DNA from: SLJM01 sp964415785
GTDB lineage: Bacteria > Myxococcota_A > Bradymonadia > Bradymonadales > Bradymonadaceae
Assembly (NCBI GenBank): GCA_964415785.1
Contig: CAYQBU010000049.1
Span: 1 to 21,865 of the forward strand
Length of the DNA: 21,865 nt
Direction: 5' to 3'
In this document: piece by piece, positions 8,722-14,537 of the stretch
How the letters are laid out: every line of letters starts with the position of its first letter
How positions within the stretch are numbered: position 1 is the stretch's first letter
Notes under the pieces: generated by a model
Told to the model about the DNA's origin: nothing
What the model saw: only the letters and a program-made list of their open reading frames with translations
Database searches by the model: none
Program-made: the position numbers and the translations under genes

Positions 8722-8749
8722 AAACCCCCCTCCCCTCGGAGGGGGGTTT
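8722..8749 (+). terminator. Hairpin terminator after LP3
   Basis: A perfect 12-bp stem AAACCCCCCTCC (8722-8733) / GGAGGGGGGTTT (8738-8749) with a 4-base loop, 25 bp past the LP3 stop. The 3' tail is only moderately T-rich. Confidence 0.8.
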
Positions 8750-8756
8750 GTCGTTC

Positions 8757-8786
8757 TTGATTCTCATCCCCCCCTACGCCTATATT
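8757..8786 (+). promoter_or_regulatory. Predicted sigma70-type promoter for LP4
   Basis: TTGATT (8757-8762), an 18-base spacer and TATATT (8781-8786) fit the housekeeping consensus at nine of twelve positions. They lie between the LP3 terminator and the LP4 start. Transcription would start near 8793, giving a short leader of about 38 bases. Confidence 0.55.
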
Positions 8787-8830
8787 CGCCTTGTATTTAA
8801 ACGACGACGTCGCCCCCTGGGAGCCCCATT

Positions 8831-10528
8831 TTGACCCTCAAACACACCCCCATTTTATGCCTGGCGACCACCGCCCTCATCGCGCTCTTGATCCCCCTTG
8901 GGGGCTGCGCCGACGACGGCGCCGAAGCCCCCTTCGTGGTCGCCGAGCGCGACGCCACCGCTGAGGAGTGCCCCCACGGCGGTCGCGTCGTCGAAATCGG
9001 CCAGGACCTCAACGGCGACGGGTCCCCTTCTCCAGAGGCCACGGCCGACGCCATCCCCATCTGCGACGGTGAGAGCGGCGAGGCCGGCGCTCCCGGCGAC
9101 CTTCCCTCTATCTCCGTCCAACCCCTGGCCCCAGACGACGAATGCCCTCTCGGTGGAAAAGAGGTCGTCTCCGGCGACCAGAGCCACCGCTTCTGCCACC
9201 AGTCCTGCACCGATGAACCCCCCTTTGAGTTCATCCTCGACACCGCTTCCATGCCCCAATTCGTCCACGACGATTACGCCTACCCCCTGGAGTTGACCAC
9301 CGACGCCGACCACCTGTCGGTCACCGCCGTCAGCAGCGCCGCCCTCACCGACACCTCCCTCGACGCCTACCCCTCCCTGGACCTCGATCTCCAGATCGCC
9401 GACCAGCGACTGGACGTCACCCTCCAGGACGGCATCGCCGGCGTCGATTTTATTTTATTTGCCACCGACGGCTGCCACACCCGCGTGGCCTCTCTGCCCA
9501 TCGTCGACACCGGCTTTGATGGCGTCGCCAACATCGAATTTATCCACCTCAGCACCGCCCTCGACATCGTCGAGGCCGCCCTCTACCTGACCAACGACGT
9601 CGTCCGCACCCTGCGCCCCTTCTCTCCCTACAACTCCCTCTCCGTGCCCGCCGACACCCACATCTACGACATCCTCCAGGGCGACAGCTTCATCTTGACC
9701 ATGCCCGACATCGTCGCCCACCCCGGCACCCTCCACATGGCCTACCTCGTCGACGACGCCGACGGCGAACCCTCGGGCCGCCACGCCCCCGTCTCCCCCC
9801 CGGCGGCCACGAACGACCAGCTCGACCTCCAGGTCATCCACGCCGCCGACGGCACCGACGACATCCAGTGGAGCTTCGACGGCGACGACGAGGGCCTCCA
9901 ATTCCAATTCACCACCGCCTCCGACCAACCCCCCTTCACCCAGGTCCTGGAAGCCGACCCCTCGGCGCTTTTGACCCTCCACATCGACGGCGACACCTTT
10001 ACCTACTCCTCCACCGAGGGCCACTTCGACGCCGGCGGCCACCTCTCCGCCATCGCCTTCCCCATGGGCAGCGCCGTCGCCATCGCCCTCATCGACCACG
10101 CCAACTTCCAGGTCTCCCACCATCTCCCCGACGAACTCCAGACCCTCATCACCGAGACCTCCTCACCCTCCACCCCCATCCCCGCCAACGACGCCATCCT
10201 CGACACCATCTCCATCGCCGACTGCTCCACCGTCGCCGACATCGATCTCGACATCGACGTCGACCACGACACCCCCGAACACCTCGTCCTCACCCTCCGC
10301 ACCCCGGACAACGTCTTTCACCACCTCTGGCACCGCGAATCCCCCACCGGCGGCCAACTGGTCGGCAACTTCCCCACCACCCTCATCTCCTCCTCCTCCC
10401 AGACCCAACCCATCGGCGTCTTCGTCGGCCGCCCCGGCAACGGCGACTGGGACCTCATCATCGACGACCAGGTCACCGGCACCGACGGCACCCTCAACAA
10501 CTGGTCCCTCAACCTCACCTGCCTCTAA
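8831..10528 (+). CDS. LP4: surface lipoprotein with one diverged DUF4397-like pair and P-like domain (565 aa), TTG start
   Basis: The start is TTG 8831 because GGGAG (8819-8823) lies seven bases upstream and no in-frame ATG gives a complete signal peptide. The lipobox is PLGGC (Cys26). The same Cys modules as in LP1-LP3 are present but shrunken (about 47-78 and 105-126), and the collagen-like spacer is reduced to GESGEAGAPGD. The beta domain (about 130-225) is followed by one diverged DUF4397-like pair (about 231-325 and 328-430). The C-terminal 125 residues are P-like, ending NGDWDLIIDDQ...LNNWSLNLTC. It is more His/Pro-rich and less acidic than its neighbours, and its codons end in C much more consistently, so it has had a longer separate history. 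A partial REP-like sequence (8809-8824) overlaps its ribosome binding site. Function unknown. Confidence 0.85.
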   Translation: MTLKHTPILCLATTALIALLIPLGGCADDGAEAPFVVAERDATAEECPHGGRVVEIGQDLNGDGSPSPEATADAIPICDGESGEAGAPGDLPSISVQPLAPDDECPLGGKEVVSGDQSHRFCHQSCTDEPPFEFILDTASMPQFVHDDYAYPLELTTDADHLSVTAVSSAALTDTSLDAYPSLDLDLQIADQRLDVTLQDGIAGVDFILFATDGCHTRVASLPIVDTGFDGVANIEFIHLSTALDIVEAALYLTNDVVRTLRPFSPYNSLSVPADTHIYDILQGDSFILTMPDIVAHPGTLHMAYLVDDADGEPSGRHAPVSPPAATNDQLDLQVIHAADGTDDIQWSFDGDDEGLQFQFTTASDQPPFTQVLEADPSALLTLHIDGDTFTYSSTEGHFDAGGHLSAIAFPMGSAVAIALIDHANFQVSHHLPDELQTLITETSSPSTPIPANDAILDTISIADCSTVADIDLDIDVDHDTPEHLVLTLRTPDNVFHHLWHRESPTGGQLVGNFPTTLISSSSQTQPIGVFVGRPGNGDWDLIIDDQVTGTDGTLNNWSLNLTCL

Positions 10529-10559
10529 TGACCCCATCCCCCCAAAAACACTGGCCCTT

Positions 10560-10578
10560 GTCGCCCCCTCGGAGCAAC
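10560..10578 (+). repeat. REP-like palindrome 1
   Basis: GTCGCCCCCTCGGAGCAAC; differs from the consensus GTCGCCCCCTCGGAGCGAC by one base in the right arm. It lies 31 bp after the LP4 stop, in the same direction as LP4. Confidence 0.8.
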
Positions 10579-10683
10579 ACCACCGCCATTTTTGGCCATT
10601 TTTCCTCCACCTCAACTCACGCCTCTCCCCACCATCACCACCATCACCACCATCACCAAAATTCAGCGCCATTACTGGCCCAT

Positions 10684-10702
10684 GTCGCCCCCTCGGAGCG
10701 AC
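10684..10702 (+). repeat. REP-like palindrome 2
   Basis: Exact consensus. GTCGC pairs with GCGAC, with CC/GG inside across one C/A mismatch and a CTC loop. Confidence 0.85.
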
Positions 10703-10787
10703 ACCATCGCCATTTTTGGCCGTTTTTCATCCGCCTCAACTCACGCCTCTCCGCGCCATCAAAAACTCAACGCCGTTACTGGCCCAT

Positions 10788-10806
10788 GTCGCCCCCTCGG
10801 GGCGAC
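10788..10806 (+). repeat. REP-like palindrome 3 (perfect stem variant)
   Basis: GTCGCCCCCTCGGGGCGAC forms a perfect 8-bp stem with a 3-base loop. The A-to-G change relative to the consensus restores pairing, which supports the hairpin as the conserved structure. Confidence 0.85.
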
Positions 10807-10835
10807 ATCACCCTGATTTTACCCCGGATCCTACT

Positions 10836-11909
10836 ATGACCTCTCCACACCTTTCCCCACTCGCTTCCGCCGACCCCTCTGGCGCCCAAACCGCCCCCCC
10901 AGAGACCGCCACCGCCGCCTCCACCTCCTCCTCAAAGTCTGGAGGTTGCGCCAAGGGTTGCCTCGGTTGCGGTTGCCTCTCCGTGGTCGTCGCCTTCATT
11001 GCCGTCCTCGGCCTGGGCGGCATGGTGATCATCCAAGGCCCCACCACCGTCGGCGCCGACAGCTGGGGCGAAGCCGGCGAGACCCTGACGCGAATGGCCA
11101 ACGTCGGCTCCGCCCTTGAAGGTGGAGGCGACCCCTCTTCCGCCCTCGGCGATGCTGCTGGCACCGACGCCGACGCCCAGGATCAGGGTGCCCAGCAGAT
11201 GAACCAGATCTTTGATCGCCTGGAAGATACGGAACTCGATGCCCGTGATATCAGTACCATTAAACAACGCATCGAAGATTGGGAGTCCGTCGACCAGGTC
11301 ATTCGCTTTAACGACACCCTCGGCGCCATCCAGGCTCTCGACGAGGGCGATTCGGAATCGGTGATCCAGAACCTGCGGTCGCTTCGCCACTTCTACCAGC
11401 TCTTCTTTCGCGCCGGCGATCTCGGCGATGCCTACAGCGACCACTTCGGTCAGCTCTCCCCCGAGGATCGGGCCAAACAACAGCAATTGACCATCATCGC
11501 CCGCACCGCCCGCGTCGGCACCTCTGGCGACGCCGAACTCTGGGAGCAGGCCGTGGCCGACGAACTCCTCGAGTTTCACGACGAGCACCGCCAGGACTAC
11601 GAACAGGCCCGCGAACTCTTCATGAAATCCCAGGAACCCGGCTTTGACCCCGAAGAGGATCTCTCTGCCGAGGAACAGCGCCGCCTCCAGGAGGCAATGG
11701 GCGACCAATTCATCCTCCTCGCCAGCGCCATCAACCGATCCAGCCTCGAGGCCTGGGCCGCCCTCAGTGACGACGAACGCCGCGAATTCATCGAAACCCT
11801 CGACAAGCCGGAAAACCTGGTGCCCCGCATCATCGGCGCCATCGTCAGCGGCGCCGACGAGGACGATGACGGCGCCGAACTCATCCACCTGATGTTCCTC
11901 GGTGCTTGA
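10836..11909 (+). CDS. Single-pass membrane protein with juxtamembrane Cys cluster (357 aa), function unknown
   Basis: The start is taken at ATG 10836; an upstream in-frame start would translate through the REP repeats (see rejected items). Residues 1-36 are rich in Pro, Ser, Thr and Ala and probably disordered. They are followed by GGCAKGCLGCGC, four Cys spaced C-x3-C-x2-C-x-C (38, 42, 45, 47), directly before a transmembrane segment (about 47-67, LSVVVAFIAVLGLGG). The remaining ~290 residues are acidic and look helical, with many Glu/Asp/Gln and repeated phrases such as RQDYEQARELFMKSQEPG. No enzyme motif is seen. The Cys cluster could bind a metal or be acylated. The protein is probably N-terminus inside with the helical domain in the periplasm, by inference. 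It converges on the small lipoprotein gene and shares a bidirectional terminator with it. Confidence 0.75.
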   Translation: MTSPHLSPLASADPSGAQTAPPETATAASTSSSKSGGCAKGCLGCGCLSVVVAFIAVLGLGGMVIIQGPTTVGADSWGEAGETLTRMANVGSALEGGGDPSSALGDAAGTDADAQDQGAQQMNQIFDRLEDTELDARDISTIKQRIEDWESVDQVIRFNDTLGAIQALDEGDSESVIQNLRSLRHFYQLFFRAGDLGDAYSDHFGQLSPEDRAKQQQLTIIARTARVGTSGDAELWEQAVADELLEFHDEHRQDYEQARELFMKSQEPGFDPEEDLSAEEQRRLQEAMGDQFILLASAINRSSLEAWAALSDDERREFIETLDKPENLVPRIIGAIVSGADEDDDGAELIHLMFLGA

Positions 11910-11925
11910 CCCGTTTTTCCAACAT

Positions 11926-11965
11926 AAAGAACCCCGGCGAGTTGTGACTCGCCGGGGTTCTTTTG
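11926..11965. terminator. Strong bidirectional terminator between convergent genes
   Basis: A perfect 16-bp inverted repeat AAAGAACCCCGGCGAG (11926-11941) / CTCGCCGGGGTTCTTT (11948-11963) with a 6-base loop. It has T-rich ends on both strands and sits between the + strand membrane protein and the - strand lipoprotein. Confidence 0.95.
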
Positions 11966-11989
11966 TTTAACCTCCAACTTCATGACCAC

Positions 11990-12562
11990 TCAGAAGTCGG
12001 ACCCTGCCACAGCACGAAAGCTACCCGTCGCCGTCGCCTCAGTACCCTCCTCCGTGACAGCCTCCACCAGATCAAGCTCAAAAGTTCCCACGATCTCGCT
12101 TGCCGAGGCACTCTCGATCGTCAACCTTGTGTCCCCATCCTCATGGGCGACCAGACCATCTTCTCCGATCTCCCGTTCCAGAAGTCCCTGCCACGTTTCC
12201 GCAAACGGCACAAAACCCACTTCATAGTCTCCGGGTTCCGGCCTAAAGTCTCCGTTATCCGTTGCGTACGAAAATTGGAAATAGGGGTCGTCATCCCCCC
12301 CTACCGGCACCGACTGCGCGATTGTGATCTGAAACTGATAATCGGGTGTACCCGACACGTCGCTTAGATCGAGGGTTTCAAAATAAGCCGCTCCATCGAC
12401 GACGCTCTCCTCCATATCACCGGTGACTTCAAAATTAGCCTCTCCAAATGTCGCACCACCACCTCCTCCCCCACCGCCACCATTATCGTCATCATCGCCA
12501 CAGGCTGCCATCATCGCGGTCATGGCCACCACCAATCCCAAAATCATCGTTCGCTTAATCAT
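11990..12562 (-). CDS. Small lipoprotein SLP-A (190 aa), tandem paralogue of SLP-B
   Basis: I choose the start at 12562 (MIKRTMILG...) because GGAG lies six bases before it. A start four codons upstream (12574) has its AAGGA directly abutting the ATG, with no spacing. The signal peptide ends AMMAAC (Cys21), followed by GDDDDN and a run of nine Gly as a flexible tether. The mature part (about 155 residues) is a single beta-rich domain: GEANFEVTGD, FETLDLSD, DYQFQITIAQS, GDYEVGF, RLTIESAS and the ending EATATGSFRA. It has no Cys beyond the anchor. I do not recognise a named family. It is likely an outer-membrane-anchored beta-sandwich protein. Its closest relative is the next gene upstream, with the same ends and clearly conserved sequence throughout. 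Confidence 0.85.
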   Translation of the reverse strand: MIKRTMILGLVVAMTAMMAACGDDDDNGGGGGGGGGATFGEANFEVTGDMEESVVDGAAYFETLDLSDVSGTPDYQFQITIAQSVPVGGDDDPYFQFSYATDNGDFRPEPGDYEVGFVPFAETWQGLLEREIGEDGLVAHEDGDTRLTIESASASEIVGTFELDLVEAVTEEGTEATATGSFRAVAGSDF

Positions 12563-12723
12563 CGCTCGCTCCATTCCTTGCCAAATTTGTCATCCGCCGG
12601 ATGGTTCACCGGCCCTGAGCCGGGCCTCATCACCATTCCATCAACATGTGGCCAAATTCCAACACCGCACCGGCCTCGATCCACAGGTCAACAACTCTTA
12701 TCATCCCAAATTCTCAGGTTCCT

Positions 12724-12742
12724 GTCGCTCCGAGGGGCCGAC
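12724..12742 (-). repeat. REP-like palindrome 4
   Basis: On the - strand it reads GTCGGCCCCTCGGAGCGAC. It lies between SLP-B and SLP-A, downstream of SLP-B in the direction of transcription and adjacent to a second GGCGAG hairpin. Confidence 0.8.
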
Positions 12743-12746
12743 ATCA

Positions 12747-12772
12747 CCCCGGCGAGCGGTCACTCGCCGGGG
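12747..12772 (-). terminator. Hairpin after SLP-B, related to the 11926 terminator
   Basis: CCCCGGCGAG (12747-12756) / CTCGCCGGGG (12763-12772) with a 6-base loop has the same 10-bp stem as the core of the terminator after SLP-A. It lacks a T tract and is followed at once (- strand) by REP element 4. It is probably the duplicated copy of that terminator with its tail replaced. Confidence 0.65.
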
Positions 12773-12797
12773 GCTTAGTATTACTACCTGACTTCAT

Positions 12798-13361
12798 TCA
12801 GGAGCCAGGATTCGGATCTGCTCGAAAGCTCCCCGTCGCGGTCGCTTCAATATCGTCTTCTGCCACCGCTTCCACAAACTCCACCTCAAAGCTTCCCACA
12901 ACCTCGCTCGACGATGCACTATCGATGGTCAACGTCGCCTCTCCCTGCTCATTGGCGACCAGATCGCCCTGCCCATCACCGATCTCCAGGAATCCCTGCC
13001 AAGTATCCGGCACAATCGCAAATTGAACATCATACTCGCCGGGCTCCGGGAGATAGCTTCCGTCATCCGTCGGGTGTGTAAATCGTATGTGAGTGGTATC
13101 AAACCCAATGGGAATCGACTCCGCGATCATGATCTCAAATTGATAATCCGCCGGCCCGGGCGAATCGCTCAGATCGAGCGTGTCAAAATATGCTCCCCCG
13201 TCGGCCACGCTTTTTTCCAAATCTCCAGAGATCTCGAAGCTCGCCTCACCAATCATTCCACCTCCTCCCCCACCTCCATTATCGTCATCGTCGTCGCCAC
13301 AGGCCGCCATCATCGCCATCACGGCCACCACCAATCCCAAAATCATCACTCGTTTAATCAT
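12798..13361 (-). CDS. Small lipoprotein SLP-B (187 aa), tandem paralogue of SLP-A
   Basis: The start at 13361 is chosen as for SLP-A; the same GGAGCGAGCGATG context is present. The signal peptide MIKRVMILGLVVAVMAMMAAC has Cys21, then GDDDDDN and seven Gly. The mature domain matches SLP-A along its length (GEASFEISGD, TLDLSD, DYQFEIMIAES, PEPGEYDVQF, TWQGFLE, LTIDSASSSEVVGSFE, EATATGSFRA), with differences concentrated in the middle loop (about 90-110). The poly-Gly length differs from SLP-A, suggesting slippage. The upstream region is also conserved with SLP-A, including ATTGGT-like and GGCCCGGC blocks and a REP element further out. The two genes therefore arose by duplication of a complete unit. 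Each probably has its own promoter. Function unknown. Confidence 0.85.
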   Translation of the reverse strand: MIKRVMILGLVVAVMAMMAACGDDDDDNGGGGGGGMIGEASFEISGDLEKSVADGGAYFDTLDLSDSPGPADYQFEIMIAESIPIGFDTTHIRFTHPTDDGSYLPEPGEYDVQFAIVPDTWQGFLEIGDGQGDLVANEQGEATLTIDSASSSEVVGSFEVEFVEAVAEDDIEATATGSFRADPNPGS

Positions 13362-13508
13362 CGCTCGCTCCATTCCTTAGCAAAATTGTCATCCACTCGC
13401 CCGCGCCGGGCCTCATCACCATTTCATAAACCTGCGACCAAATTCCAACACCGCAACGGTTTGCACCTGAAAATCAACAATTCTTATCACCCCAAAACTC
13501 GGGCTCCT

Positions 13509-13527
13509 GTCGCTCCGAGGGGCCGAC
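13509..13527 (-). repeat. REP-like palindrome 5
   Basis: Same sequence as element 4 (- strand GTCGGCCCCTCGGAGCGAC). It lies 18 bp past the oleD stop and upstream of SLP-B, in the transcription direction of oleD. Flanking bases (CTCCTGTCG... GACATCACCCC) are shared with element 4, so the two belong to the same duplicated segment. Confidence 0.85.
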
Positions 13528-13544
13528 ATCACCCCCTTATTCCG

Positions 13545-14537
13545 TCAGATCCCTGATTCTCGGATCCATTTCCCCAATTTCTCCATCCCCTCATCAATCG
13601 TATACTCTGGCTCGTAACCCAGATCTTTTCGGGCCGCTGAAATGTCGAAATAATGATCCGTCGACAGTTGCTTGGCGACAAAGCGCGTCATCAATGGCTC
13701 TTCTCGTTTTCGCATCAGCTTGTAGGCCATCTCCATCAGCCACCCCATCCCGTAGGCTACCTTCGCTGGAACATTGGCATCGACGCGCTCCAGACCGGCC
13801 TGGTCGATGATTCGATCGATGATCTCACCAATCGCCATCGGCTCTCCCTGGGTGATGAAATAGACCTCCCCACATGCCCGCTCCTTTTCCAGAGCTTGGG
13901 CAGCCAGTAGGTGGGCCCGCGCCGCATCTTCGATATATACGGTATCCACGACCGCCTCCCCGTCTCCGACCTTCTTGAGCTTGCCACGACGGGCCCGGTC
14001 TACGATCCGCGGCACCAGGTGATTGTCGCCTGGGCCCCATATCAAATGGGGACGAAGCGAGACGGTCTTGAGGGACTGCCCATTGGCCTCCATCACCTTG
14101 CGCTCTGCCACGGCCTTCGTTTCTGGATATGCCGTCAGATAGTCCTCCGGATAGTCCACCGATTCATCGACTCCTCGCAGTGGTTTGTCGCCGTACACCA
14201 CACTCGGCGAGCTGGTGTACACCAACCGTCGGACCTCGTGAATGCGGCAGGCATCGATCACATTTTCCGTCCCCATCACATTCGGGCGATAATACTCCTC
14301 GAAAGGTCCCCAAACGCCGGCCTTGGCGGCGACGTGGTACACCACATCGCAGCCTTCCACCGCCTTGGCCACCGCTCGTGCATCGGCGATATCACCCCGA
14401 TGGGTTTCCACCCCCATTTCACGCAACTCCGGATAATCCCCCCTTGAAAACGATCGCACTTCTTGTCCCTCGTCGAGCAATTGCTCGACGATTGCTTTGC
14501 CCAAAAACCCGCCGCCACCGGTTACCAACGCTTTCAT
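13545..14537 (-). CDS. oleD: OleD: NAD(P)-dependent 2-alkyl-3-oxoalkanoate reductase (330 aa)
   Basis: The start is ATG 14537, overlapping the oleC stop as ATGA, with GAGAGG upstream; this gives the usual N-terminus MKALVTGGGGFLGKAI with the Rossmann TGxxGFxG motif. It is an extended short-chain dehydrogenase. Ser is in YTSSPSVVYGD (about 107-117) and the catalytic pair is Y137/K141 in AYPETKAVAER. The family reduces the beta-keto acid made by OleA to a beta-hydroxy acid, normally with NADPH, and in other bacteria joins OleB and OleC in a large complex. It is the last gene of the operon, with a REP element just after its stop. The length is typical. Alternative: another 3-beta-HSD-like epimerase, but its place after oleABC makes OleD much more likely. 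Confidence 0.93.
   Translation of the reverse strand: MKALVTGGGGFLGKAIVEQLLDEGQEVRSFSRGDYPELREMGVETHRGDIADARAVAKAVEGCDVVYHVAAKAGVWGPFEEYYRPNVMGTENVIDACRIHEVRRLVYTSSPSVVYGDKPLRGVDESVDYPEDYLTAYPETKAVAERKVMEANGQSLKTVSLRPHLIWGPGDNHLVPRIVDRARRGKLKKVGDGEAVVDTVYIEDAARAHLLAAQALEKERACGEVYFITQGEPMAIGEIIDRIIDQAGLERVDANVPAKVAYGMGWLMEMAYKLMRKREEPLMTRFVAKQLSTDHYFDISAARKDLGYEPEYTIDEGMEKLGKWIRESGI

Larger units (their letters stand above)
10529..10835. repeat. Intergenic block of about three tandem ~104-bp repeats, each centred on a REP-like palindrome
   Basis: This 307-bp gap has no convincing gene. It holds three related units, beginning near 10534, 10658 and 10761. Each has ACTGGCCC[AT]T, then the REP core, and the first two then continue CGCCATTTTTGGCC.TTTTTC and CTCAACTCACGCCTCTCC. 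REP cores are at 10560-10578, 10684-10702 and 10788-10806, all in the same direction. Between units 1 and 2 sits a simple repeat, three perfect copies of ACCATCACC (10631-10657). The third unit runs into the start of the next gene. No clear terminator for LP4 is visible apart from these palindromes. Confidence 0.85.

Noticed and set aside
10631..10657. His-rich (CAT/CAC) stretch that looks like a poly-His coding tag
   Set aside because: It is an intergenic 9-bp microsatellite with no supported gene around it.
10560..10806. Possible CRISPR array from regularly spaced palindromes
   Set aside because: Only three copies, spacing of 104-124 bp with repeated (not unique) spacers, and no cas genes; a REP cluster explains it better.
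10716..10835. Upstream in-frame extension of the Cys-cluster membrane protein
   Set aside because: The extension is a translation of the tandem REP repeats. ATG 10836 directly after the repeats gives a more sensible N-terminus, although its ribosome binding site is weak.
9868..10839. 323-codon + strand frame rich in Arg, His and Pro overlapping LP4
   Set aside because: It is a shadow frame of LP4 running through the REP block; composition is an artefact of GC-rich codons and the ACC/ATC repeat.
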